Origin: Brachionus plicatilis
Taxonomy: Eukaryota > Rotifera > Eurotatoria > Ploima > Brachionidae
Assembly (NCBI GenBank): GCA_010279815.1
Contig: QEOQ01000191.1
Location: 1,064,893 to 1,128,892 of the forward strand
Reading direction: 5' to 3'
Length of the DNA stretch: 64,000 bases
Made by a program: the position numbers and the translations under genes. How positions within the stretch are numbered: position 1 is the stretch's first letter; the number at the start of each line of letters is the position of its first letter. The notes below the pieces were generated by a model. The model made no database searches. It was not told the origin of the DNA and saw nothing but the letters and a program-made list of their open reading frames with translations. Of this stretch, positions 26,016-36,700 are shown piece by piece.

Positions 26016-26687
26016 ATTATTATTGTTATTTATTATTTATTTAATCTTAAGTTCTATGAACAGAAAAAACAAGAAAAATTTTTAAGTAAAACAGATTAAA
26101 ACAAGTTTAAATTAAACAAAAATCAAAAATATTAAATACATTTTATCAAATTAATCCAAAAAGAAGTTCCAATTGTGCACAAATATTAAAAAAACTAAAT
26201 AAAACTAATTCAAAATGATTAATTTTAAAATAAATTTCTTAACCAGTTCAATACAAATTTTACAAGTTTCTCTTCAATTTTGAGACTAACTGTCTTCATC
26301 TAATACTGAAATCAACCTTTAGTAAGAAATTTACAAGTTTATATAAATTTAAAAACAAATTGATTCCATTAGGTTCGAAATTTTGCTGATTATAAATTTT
26401 ACCGAGTCTACTAAGCTAGGATTTACACTCTTAATCAACAACTTTACTATTTTGAGTTCATTCCCTAAACAATTGATAGATAAGCTTTTTTCAATGCGGT
26501 TCAATTGTGTAAAAAACAATGTGCTCTTATTTGAAGTAAATTAAATCTTACTTGTATAAAGGAATATTTCTTGGCAGGACTTCTTATCATTTGTTCTAAG
26601 AAAAAAATTTTGTGTATTAAATAAATCTGACCAAATGATTCTATTTTTATTCTATTTAATGGAACGTATAAATTCCCAAAAAAAAAA
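26016..26687. other. AT-rich intergenic DNA
   Basis: Nothing supported is seen here. Confidence 0.4.
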
Positions 26688-26800
26688 GAACGCTAAAAAG
26701 AACGCCGTTTTAACGCTGGCAAAACGTCGTTAAAGCGGCTTCTTTCCAGCGTTCTTTCAGTGTTTTTTCAGCGTTTTTCACGCTGCAGAACGCTGATAAA
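26688..26800. repeat. Clustered AACGCTG/CAGCGTT motifs, inverted
   Basis: About ten close variants of AACGCTG occur in roughly 110 bp. They run forward in the first half (AACGCT, AACGCCG, AACGCTGG) and mostly reversed in the second (CCAGCGTTC, CAGCGTT, CACGCTGCAG). The patch is markedly GC-richer than its flanks and would fold on itself. Confidence 0.6.
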
Positions 26801-27151
26801 AAATCATTTCAAAATCAATGAAAAAATCGATTCAATGGTTTATTAAATTTCTTTTTCATTTATAAAATATAGATGAATTTATGATTTGAACAGCTGCTGA
26901 AAGCCTTAGTGTAAGTCCTATCACTGTGGTAAAATAAATTAAGATAGTTTAAGACTAAAACAATTGTATTTAATTAATATTATTAAATAAAAATTAAGAT
27001 TCTTTTCGATTAAACTTAACTTTTCTTTTTATAAATTTTAGAAGTTAAAGCTTGATTTAAATAAAAATAGTCCTGATAAAAGAATTAATTTTTTTTTGGA
27101 CTAATTTGTTATTCTTTTGGAAGTTTTTAATTTTTGCATTGTAAACGTATT

Positions 27152-27493
27152 TTATGTCATTTTCTTTGAACGCTTAATCTCCTGCCAGTTCTGCTTCAGT
27201 CCATTTTCTGTGAGTGTATAGTCATTCTTAACTGCGTCTATAAAATTTCTTAAAATCTTAAACATTTAAAAAAAAAAACTATACCAATAAATTTCTCAAC
27301 ATTCTCCACTGGAATATTTTTTAGCCTTTCACGGTTGTGCACTAGTGTTTTCTGTGAATAAAATCGGTCGTAGTAATTAGGACCATTGTAACTGAAAGAA
27401 GAAAGAGGGGGAAGAATAATATTTTAATTAATTCTTTAAAATAAAAAAAAAAGAAAAATAAAATATAAAAAAAAATAAAATAATTTAATTACC
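27152..27493 (-). CDS. 3' end of an unrecognised protein gene
   Basis: Two well-supported minus-strand exons are present. Exon A is 27391-27285 after CTTTCTTTCAG; it reads YNGPNYYDRFYSQKTLVHNR and onward. A 47-nt intron follows (GTATAG...TTTATAG). The last exon is 27237-27152 and ends EIKRSKKMT-stop. Phases agree on both sides. A further upstream piece ends at a donor at 27493 (TTTTGAG|GTAATT) and reads in phase as EKKEKILS, but its 5' side hits a stop, and no start was found. The visible peptide is about 65-75 residues, charged, with no recognised domain. It may be a gene with distant 5' exons or a truncated copy. Confidence 0.5.
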
Positions 27494-27774
27494 TCAAAAT
27501 TTTTTCTTTCTTTTCTAAATTGTTCAATATTTAAACATGTAGCTAATGTGCATATGAGCATATGATAATAAATTTAATATTTTGAATTAAATGCCGATAT
27601 TTACAATGTGTTCATATTTTTTTTCTTTTCATCACCCAAGAGGTGTTTTTTGAAATAAATAATAATAATAATAAATATAAATAAGTCTGAGATTTTTTTT
27701 GTCTAATTTTTTTATTTTTATTGAAGTTTAATAGTAAGATTTTGAAACAACATGTTTTCTCGAATTTTACAACA

Positions 27775-27876
27775 TGTCGTTTCTTATCGAAAACTAGTTT
27801 TCAAAATGGCAATTATCGACTATAACGACACATCTTTAATACCATTTTGAAAACTAATGTTCGATAAGAAACGACA
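27775..27876. repeat. 102-nt inverted-repeat hairpin
   Basis: The arms at 27775-27809 and 27842-27876 are 35 nt each with three mismatches (TGTCGTTTCTTATCGA ... TTTTCAAAATGG), around a 32-nt loop. It could be a foldback transposon or a hairpin RNA precursor; nothing selects between these. Confidence 0.65.
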
Positions 27877-27944
27877 TTTCGTTATTTCCGATTACCCATA
27901 TAAAACGGGATATATGTTAATATAAAATTTAGGGTAATTTTTTT

Positions 27945-28025
27945 ATATTTATTTGTTTATCTGTGCCGATCTAAAGCTCCTTCAAGTTAAATAAAAATAA
28001 GTATCAAAAAATTTAAAAAAATTTA
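27945..28025 (+). repeat. Dispersed (ATTT)n-CTCCTTCAA short repeat
   Basis: TTTATTTGTTTATCTGTG, then GCTCCTTCAAGTTAAA and an A-rich stretch, match 45205-45270 closely (TTTATTTGTTTATCTGTGAC...GCTCCTTCAAATTAGA). The CTCCTTxAA core is shared with the units at 4.9, 16.5 and 40.7 kb. Confidence 0.5.
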
Positions 28026-28044
28026 ATTTGAAACTTTTTTTAAT

Positions 28045-28077
<33 letters not shown>

Positions 28078-28165
28078 TAAAAAATAATAATAATAAGCTA
28101 CAATAGGTTAGCGGTAGAGCAAGCTATTGCTTACTAAAGTAGCAATTATGCATCTAATAACAAAG
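28045..28165 (+). repeat. tRNA-like short repeat, copy 3, after (AAT)n
   Basis: After (AAT)n the sequence reads AAGCTACAATAGGTTAGCGGTAGAGC, the last part resembling a tRNA D-arm and A-box, then a hairpin ATTGC-TTACTAAAGTA-GCAAT. This is the best tRNA resemblance in the family and suggests a tRNA-derived SINE. No complete tRNA cloverleaf can be built. Confidence 0.5.
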
Positions 28166-28424
28166 TAAATTAAAAAAAAAAAAAATTTATATGAACAGGC
28201 TAATAATTATTCGTGCTTCAATATCGTTTTTTTTTTAAAAACCATTCATATACTAGATCACCATTACATTTTGAATTTAAAAATTTAAATTTCAAATTAA
28301 TCTTTTTTTTATTTCAACTTGTTAGATTTTCAAACTGATCGAATAAAGCAAATTACCCCGATTAACCAGCTAAATCAATCTTCATATAGATCCCAATCAA
28401 AGTAAATCAATTTCTTTTTATTTC

Positions 28425-28915
28425 CTTTTTTTTTCTTTTTTTTTTACTCCGATCTGGTGGTATGACCCATTCCTGTCCTAGTTGCTAAACCTTCCCACCT
28501 TAAAGGCTCCTGAATCGTCTACTCTTTTCTTGAAGAGGTTTTTGCTTCTGGATGTGATAGTATCTGTTGTAAAATTGTTCCAATTGTCAACAACTCTATT
28601 CAAAAAATTTCTCTATAGCCATTCTTGGTACACTGCTTTTCCAGACGTTGTTTGCTTCCGCGAACGCTACGCGCAGGTCCATCGACTGTATCATCAACTT
28701 ATTCGGGTTGTGCCAGTCCACTCTACTTAGTCCAGTTCTTATTTTGAAGGACTCAATTAAGTCAACTCTTTGTTTCCTTTCCTCTAGTGTTCTCAAGCTT
28801 ATTGAGTCTGAAATCGTGCGGCAAGTCCTTTATAATCTTTACCAGTTTAGTTGCTCATCTTTGAACACTTTCAAACGCTGTAATATCCTTTTATAAGAAC
28901 TTCACACTTCTATGG
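28425..28915 (-). mobile_element. 5'-truncated non-LTR retrotransposon (LINE) 3' end
   Basis: On the minus strand the sequence shows the tail of a LINE reverse transcriptase as seen in CR1/Jockey-type elements. The blocks in order are FESVQR then ATKLV (separated by a TGA stop), RTLEERKQRVDLIESFKI, and NRVVDNWNNF with SKNLFKKRVD. The three blocks lie in different frames, so the copy has at least one stop and two frameshifts. It ends in an A-rich tail at about 28450-28425 (T-run on the plus strand), and coding similarity disappears beyond about 28915, as expected for a 5'-truncated insertion. It is inactive. Confidence 0.8.
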
Positions 28916-29004
28916 TGTAATAAATAATAAAAAATTATTTAAGAGCCGTGATCCTTGGGAAGTTCAAAATTGTCTAAAAAATTTTTTTTCATTTCTCAAG
29001 CGAT

Positions 29005-29633
29005 TTAACACTAGAAGCACCAACGAGTCAAAATGACTCTTTTACGATTTTTGGCCGCTAAAATCAAAGTCAATTTTTGTTATTTGAGCACAATATTTTT
29101 TTTTCAGCATAAAAATAAGAATAACTTTCTAAATTAACTAAAATTAAATTCAAAAAAATTTGTCTTTGTGCCAAATCAAGTATATACTACTAGAAGCACC
29201 AACGAGTCAAAATGACTCTTTTTTCGGTGTTTGGCCGCTAAAATCTATGTATTTTTTTTTTTTGAGCATAATATTTTTTCAGCATTAGAAATAAGAATAA
29301 CTTTCTAAATTAAAATAAAAAAAATTTGTTCAAATTCGTTTTATGTGGTAATTATAAAGCGACAAATTTTTGTTCAAAATGCAAAAAAGCAGGGTGTGGA
29401 AATTGTACAGAAGAAATAGAGAGTATTTGTAAAAAGTGTGATTGACCATGGATATTTTATAAGGCTCAATAAAAGACTAAAATTTATTAATTTACCATTT
29501 TTATTCAATTAATTTAATAATTTAAATAAATTTGAACATAAAATGTATGATTTATTCCTTAATTTTCATAACGAGTCAAAATGACTCGTTTTGGTGCTTC
29601 TAGTAGTTTGAAATTTTGGTTTTCTAGTGTTAA
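29005..29633 (+). mobile_element. Non-autonomous piggyBac-like element with TTAA target duplication
   Basis: TTAA at 29005-29008 is followed by CACTAGAAGCACC, and the right end GGTTTTCTAGTG is followed by TTAA at 29630-29633, so the 621-bp body has piggyBac-type TTAA duplications and CACTAGAA ends. The left subterminal block TAGAAGCACCAACGAGTCAA is duplicated about 180 bp further in (from about 29192), and its inverse lies near the right end. Frame 29326-29445 (plus) encodes LCGNYK...FCSKCKKAGCGNC...CKKCD-stop, the cysteine-rich C-terminal domain typical of piggyBac transposases. The catalytic part is deleted, so movement would need a transposase in trans. Confidence 0.85.
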
Positions 29634-29668
29634 ATATGTTTAATACAGCCTGTATTAAACATATTTAA
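29630..29668. repeat. 39-bp perfect palindrome bounded by TTAA
   Basis: TTAAATATGTTTAATACAG, one central C, then its exact reverse complement. The palindrome begins in the right TTAA of the piggyBac-like element and ends in another TTAA. Confidence 0.85.
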
Positions 29669-29989
29669 AAAAAGATTCAGCTAAAGATTGAGAATTTCCT
29701 TCTGAATCACCAAGAATGATTAAAATGTGACAGATGCTTACCTTATATAAAGAATTAATATTATTCTATTTAATTTGTAATTTTATTTGATTTGTAATGG
29801 TATTTAAACTGTAATTTATTATTATGTAATTCTATTTTTGTATTCTTGCATATTTTTCCTTTGTAAAATTCTTGTACATAATACTTACTTAATTCCACAC
29901 AATACTTTCTTAGATTAAATTAAACAATGACTCTTACTGAACTAAAAAAAAAAATAATGTATTTTCCAATTGTCTGTTATTTTCCATCT

Positions 29990-30095
29990 TTTCTGCGCAA
30001 TTTCGGCTACCATAGATGTCCTCCAAGTAGGTCATCTCCGCAAGCTTGCTTGCTGTAGCTTATTCTAATTATTATTATTATTATATATTATTAGG
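29990..30095 (-). repeat. tRNA-like short repeat, copy 4, minus orientation
   Basis: Read on the minus strand, an (AAT)n-like run is followed by AAGCTACAGCAAGCAAGC, CTTGCGGAG, a hairpin AGATG...CATCT enclosing CCTACTTGGAGG, then ATGGTAGCC. This aligns with copy 1 at 20965, and the stem changes are compensated. Confidence 0.6.
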
Positions 30096-30097
30096 CT

Positions 30098-30425
30098 GTT
30101 TAAAAAATAAAATAGGCAATTTTTTTGTTCATTTCGAACGATAGAGAATTTAAAATAAACAAAATAATAAATTATCATAATTACAACAATCGTCAATTTT
30201 ATTTAGAAAAAAAAAAAAAATTTTTTTTGCTTAATACAAGTATTTGCACAAATTCACAAAATCGACTCAAGAATAATTTGCAATTAGCAAACTATTTGCT
30301 CAAAAAGAAAAAAAAACGATCAAACTCACACTCAAATTGCAAACACAATTCGAAATTATGATTTTTGCCCAACAATAAGAAAATAAGAGTTTAACATAGC
30401 TAAATGCCTATAGTGACTAGTATAA
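30098..30425 (+). repeat. Dispersed ~290-bp repeat, copy B
   Basis: This is the second copy of the repeat at 25726-26015, same orientation, slightly longer through indels and A-run growth. It ends about 290 bp before the HECTD1 start codon, so it forms part of the upstream region of that gene. The 78-codon frame inside it is not treated as a gene. Confidence 0.8.
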
Positions 30426-30568
30426 AAAACAATCGTCTAATTTAATCCCATTCTTAAAACTAATACTTTTATACTTTTACTCCTCGGCGCATATTCAACA
30501 ACATGCATATTTCTACTAAGCCCCTTTTCCAACCAAATATTCGCCATCTATTTCTGTCTCATAGCACC

Positions 30569-30603
30569 TCTCCCTCCCTCCCTCTCTCTCTCTCTCTCTC
30601 TCT
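30569..30603 (+). promoter_or_regulatory. CT-rich microsatellite and 5' leader of HECTD1
   Basis: A (CCCT)n/(CT)n tract lies about 115-150 bp upstream of the HECTD1 ATG, in locally GC-richer DNA. Just before the ATG, a pyrimidine-rich run ending TTTCTCTTTAG could be a 5'-UTR splice acceptor. Promoter activity is a guess. Confidence 0.35.
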
Positions 30604-30717
30604 TAATTATGCCTTTCTCTTCTCCTCATTCGCAATTCACTCCAACTCTTGTTGCATAAACCATGGTTTCCAACTAAAAAAAAAACAAAAAATTTTTTTC
30701 TCTTTAGAACACACAAA

Positions 30718-33700
30718 ATGTCTGACATTGATCCAGATACGCTACTCGAATGGCTACAAACTGGTAATTCAGATGTGACTCTATTGGCCTTGGAGCAGCT
30801 GTGCACCATACTGCTGCTGTCGGACAACATAGACAGATGCTTCGAGAGGTGAGACCAAATTTGTTGTTGCCATTCCATTGTAAAATAAAAAAAAAACCCT
30901 TGTTTTTTAAGCTATCCGCCGCGCTCATTCCTGCCCGCCCTCTGCAAAATCTTCCTGGACGAGCAGGCCACCGACCAGGTGCTTGAGGCGACGGCGCGCG
31001 CCCTCACCTACTACCTTGACGTGAGCCAAGAGTGCACACGTCGCATCGTGTCCGTGGAGGGCACGCTGCGCGCCATCTGCAACCGCCTGCTCGTCATCGA
31101 AGTGGACAACAAGACGAGCAAGGACCTGGCCGAGCAGTGCATCAAAACGCTGGAGCTGATATGTGCGCGCGAGTCGTCGGCCGTGTTCGAAGCGGGCGGC
31201 CTCAACTGCATACTGCCGTTCATTGTCGAGCACGGCAAAGTAATCTACAAAGACTCGCTGCACTCGGCCATGAGCGTGGTGACGCGGCTGTGCGCCAAAA
31301 TGGAGCCGCACGACCCGTCGCTCGACTTTGTCGTGCAAACGCTCAGCAAGCTGCTCAAGCACGAGGACACGTGTGTGGCGGAGGGCGCGCTCCGCTGCTT
31401 CGCCTCGCTGTCCGACCGGTTCACGCGCAAGGGCGTCGACCCGGAGCCGCTCGCCAACTACGGCCTCGTCACCCAGCTCATCGACAAGCTCGGCCACTCG
31501 GTCCTCGCCAACAACACGAACAAATGGCTGCAGGCGAGCGCCCAGACGGCCCAGGAGCCCGCCGCCCTCTCCATATCCACCCTCACCGGCCTCTTGTCCA
31601 CTCTGTGCCGCACCTCCGACTCCATCACCAAGCAAATACTCGACTCGAGTGTCCTGGACTCGATCGAGAGGGCGCTGTACGGCGACGAGCGCTGCGTCCT
31701 TGACACCATGCGCTTTTTGGACCTGCTGCTCGTGCTCATTTTCGAGGGCCGGCAAGCGCTGCCCAAGCAGCCGCCCCCGCCCGCACCCACCGCCGCCGCT
31801 AAGCTCAAATCGGACAAAAAAAAGTGCGACGCCCACACCGACAAGCTGCACCGGCAGCTAATCGAGCTGATTCGGATGAAGGACACGGACTCGTTTGTGG
31901 AGAGTGTGGACGGCGCCGGCCAGCTCGATCTCAACTTTATGGACGACGTGGGCCAAACGCTGCTCAATTGGGCGTCCGCGTTCGGCACTGCCGAAATGGT
32001 CGAGTATTTGGCGTCGAAGGGCGCCGACGTCAACAAGGGAATGCGCTCGTCGTCGCTGCACTATGCGGCCTGCTTCGGCCGGGTGCAAATCGTGCGCATT
32101 TTGCTCAAGTACGGCGCCAATCCCGATCTGAGGGACGAGGAGGGCAAGACGCCGCTGGACAAGGCGCGCGAACGCGGCGAAGAGTCGCACCGCGAGGTCG
32201 TGCAGCTTTTGCAGCAGACGCCCGACTCTATTGACTCGCACGATCGCCACGAACTTGCCGTCGCCAGCCAAAGCGACCAGCTTATCGAAGTTAAGTTCGC
32301 CTACACCAAACGGCTAATGCCCATTTTGTGCCGTGTCAGTCTGTCGTGCATGATCACGTCCATTAACAAATCGTGTCTCAATTTGCTCAAAAAATTGATC
32401 GCCTATTCGAACGGCTCCCAGTTGAATCAAATTGTTCAGTTGAATTTGGAGGACAGGAGCAATGGCGAGCGGCAGACAATGGCCACTTTGCTCGTCGATT
32501 TAATTGCAAAAATTCTCAAGGTAATTTTTTTTTTTTTTTTTAATTTTTTTTTTCGTGCAAAAAATGAAATTTAGGTCAAAAATTAAGTTTGAACTTTTTT
32601 TATAAAATAAAAAATAAAATTTGTTATATATAAAATGTTCACATTTTGAGAAAATAGTTGTAAAGAAATTTTTCTGTTACATAATGATATTAATACCTGA
32701 CATATTGCTGGTATTGTGAAGTTCAAATACAAATTGAACAAGGCATTGTACAAAATTTTAATTCTTGATGAAAATATGGTCATTGTGCTGTAGATTTTTT
32801 TGTATGTTTTAAAAGGTGAAACAAACAATGTTTCATTTAACGGGTCTTGCCTAAAATGTGAAATTTATGTTCACCAAATTTCTGTTCACAAATTTTGTGA
32901 CCAAAGTAGTTCACATAAAATAAAAAACGTTCACCAAAAATTAAGACAAAATTTAATGGAAAATTCACTTACAATTGAGAGTGAAGATGATAAGACCGAT
33001 TCGGTTACTTTGGTTAAATAAAAATCTAATGATTTGCAATAAAATGGGATAGCGATGCTGAGTCAAGTTTGGGTAAAAATTTACTTACAATTGATGAGAA
33101 ATTAAGTGAAATTAAGTTTTTTCTTTTTTAATTTCCTTCTTTTTATTTTTGAACTTCTATTCTTATCTATATAATTTTATGTATTTATCTATTTTTGACT
33201 CGAAAAACTGTAGATAATTGTATTTTTTAAAAACAAAATTACTAATATTATCAATTCTTCAATTTTGCGAGGCTGAGAAGAAGGACTAAGATCCATTCTG
33301 AGTAGCCTTGGGAAGGAAAACTTCCTTAAATTATACTATAAATAAATAAATGAGAAATTAATGAAAAATATTAAAGGAGTAAAATTGAATATAGCAAAAA
33401 AAATTAAAATTAAAAAATAATTTTTGACAATTCATTTTATTTTTTCTATCGAAATTAACATTTAAATTAATGTTCCCATAAAAAAATTTAGTTCACGAAA
33501 AATTAAAATTTTTTTTTTAAATTTTCTCTGGTCACAAAATTTGTGAACAGAAATTTGGTGAACATAAAGTTCACATTTAGGCAAGATACTCATGGTCACA
33601 TTTTTTGGTGAACTTCTGTTCACATTTTAGGCAAGACCCCATTTAACAGTCCAGTTTAAAAAATATAAAAAGAAATAATTGCCAATAAAATTGGGCATCT

Positions 33701-36700
33701 TTAAGTTGATAATAAATTCAATATATCATTTCAATTCAAAGAGTTTATCGTTTGATATTAAAATCAATCTTTAAATTAATTGGAATAATATTAATATTAA
33801 ATGCTTTACATGTTATGTAGATTTAAAAAATAAAAAAAAAATAATTCCAAAAATTTTTGTAGAAAAAATCGATCTTTTCATTTTAATACTTATTTGGAAT
33901 TTTAATATTTGTAATTCATTATTAAATTATTATATTTTAATTTTGAGTGCCAGATACAAATACTTTTGAAATAAAAAATTTCAAAATAAACTCTACAAAA
34001 AATCAATTTAAAAAATTTAAATTTAAAGAACGATTTTATCAATGGATTTAGAAAATATTTTCTTTAATTGTTCAATTTTTTTTAATCTACTTAACATGAA
34101 AAGCATTTTACATTAAAATTATTTAAATAAATTTAAAGATTAATTTTATTATCGAAAAATAAATTCTTTGTATTGAAATGATATTTTGAAATAATCTTAA
34201 ACTTCAAGATGCCATAAATTGAGTATTTTTAATCAAATTGTATATAAATTTAGAAATGAAAATTAAATTTTTTGTTATTCTTAATTTTCAATTACTTTAA
34301 AATTGAACCAGTCTAAGCATGTTAATTGTATTTCTCTACAATTATAACCACCCAATGTTAAATTATTTAATTAGCGATGATACAATTTTAACATTTGAAT
34401 AAAATAAATTTACCAATTGCAAAAAAAGTTCCATTTAGAATATAATAGATACAACAAAAAAAGAAATCTCAAAATACTGATATTTTATTTGACCATTTTT
34501 TTTTTCTGTGTTAATTTTAATTAATTTATTTTTGTAAAATCAAGTGAAACATTATTTGTTTCATGTTGCTTCATCATCAAAGTTTAAAAAGCTCAATTTT
34601 TCCAATTTTAATTAATGAAAAAGAATTTTATTTTTGTAATTTTTTGAAGGTTTGAATGAAAATTAAAATAGTTTTGTGAGCTGACTAATTAAAAAGGTCA
34701 CTTTTTTTTTCCTTTTTTAAAAAAAAAATAGGTGAGCTTTTTAATCCTTTTAATTTTATCTACCCTACTTTACTCTGAATAGCATAGTAATACCTCAAAT
34801 TCAAAATTAAGTTTTTTTGGGTTTACCAATTGGTGAAAGTGAGTTTGTATCGAATTTTATTAAAGAAAGTTTAGAACTCAATTAAATTTGATAGGATTTA
34901 AAAAATTTAAACATTTTCAGTCAATTTTGAAAAAAAAATTTATTAAAATAAAAAAACATAAAAAAAAAAATATAAATTTAAAAAGAATGAGGTTTGTTAA
35001 CGGTTAACCCCAACGGTTGGGGTAAAAGTGATAAAATACAAAAAACAAATAAAAGATGAGTATAAAAAAAAACGAAATCAAATTAATTTAAATTCTATTA
35101 TTTACATTTTTTCGAACAATAAAATTCTTTTTTCGGATCAAACTTTTTAGGTAGACATTTAGCACATGACCAGTTAGAGTATCCTTCACATGAAATCCAT
35201 TTAGATTGATTTTTTTATCGGAACCGAATTTTTGTTGACCTTATTCAGTGACTCGTCAGTGTATTTTTAATTGGTAGCAGGTTTATTTTTAAAGTTTGTT
35301 CCTAGCATTTTTTAAAAAAAAGACCATTATAAAAAAGAAACTTACAATAATCAATTTATTTTAATATAGAAATTCAAAATAAACCAATTAACGGTACAAC
35401 CCTAAAGTGAATTTTTTTTTAAAAAATGTGTTTTTTTTTTATAAAAAGAGAACGGTTATCTCTTTGAAAAAAAAACAATTGAAAAAATGAAATCAGAGGA
35501 AATTGTTTTTACACAACTACAATTTTTTTTTTAACATAACAAAATATTAATTAAACACTATACTTTTAAAACATGAGAATTATTTTATTATAACATAAAA
35601 AATTATCTAAAGTCAATTACAACATAAATAACTTTTGCTACCAAAACAAAATGAAACTTTACATCGAATAGGACATTGGATTTTTGATCCATTTACATTG
35701 CATTTGGACGAAAGACAACTTTTAATATAAGATGATTTGAGATGTTGGTCAAAAATCTTGTCATACAGATTACACTTGCTTGTATTGGCAGCATGAGTCT
35801 GTCCGTACTTAAACTCGCTTGTGGAATTAAAGAAAAACGTCTCGACTTCAATCTGCTCTGATGTTGTTAGCACCCGGTCATACTCTGAGTTTGAGTGTCA
35901 AAGCTAATTGCGATATTTTTTAGTTTTTTTTGTGTTTAATTTTACTTTGAGATGTTTAAAAAAAAATTTTTGTGTCAAAACTAGGGACCCATGAAATCAG
36001 GGTCAAAAATTACATAAGACAAAGGGTCATTATTTAAAAAAAAAAATTTTCAAGAAGTTTTTTTTCGCAAGCGGTATCTTTTTTATTTATGGGGTTATTT
36101 TTAAATTCAATTAAAAAAATATACAATGGTATAGGTCATATATCAATTGATTAATTTGTAGAAAAAAAAATAGAAAAAGAGTCATTTTTTATTTGCGCAA
36201 AAAAGTGAGATCAAACAAACACTTATCGTTATTACCCCTTGCTCGTTTCAAGCCGTAAATGCGGCCTCATGGTTTTTCCACAACGCTAAGTGATACCGGC
36301 GGAAAATAAAATCGGTAAAAAAGAAAAGATAAGTGTGAAATAGGTTTTCAACAAGGGAAATATTTAAAAATTATAATTTATTATTCTAAATTTTAATTTG
36401 CAAAAAAAAATAAAAATAAAAACCAATCAAAAAAAAATAATTATTCAATCTAAATAAAATTGCAAATTAGCTAAATTATGCTTGAAATGGGCCAAATGAT
36501 TTGCATTCAGAAATGGAATAAAAAAGGATTATTGAAAGGAATAATAGGAGTAAAATGAACATTATTTAATGATAAATAGATAGATCAACTATTTTGACGA
36601 GGAATACACTTGCTAATAAACACTTATCATAAAACTCATTAATTTACTATAGGTATATACATTTTTTATCATTTGTTAGAATGGATTTTGAATACGTTCC

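Noticed and set aside
28045..28165. Functional tRNA gene
   Set aside because: Only a D-arm-like part and one further hairpin can be drawn. There is no acceptor stem or proper T-arm.
30925..32271. Long antisense and alternative-frame open readings over HECTD1 exon 2 (up to 308 codons)
   Set aside because: The sense strand matches HECTD1 continuously. The others are Ala/Arg-rich by-products of high GC.
32800..33021. 73-codon plus frame with Cys and His
   Set aside because: It spans the left inverted end of a transposon with intact ends, so the residues follow from the repeated GTTCAC/GTGACC motifs.
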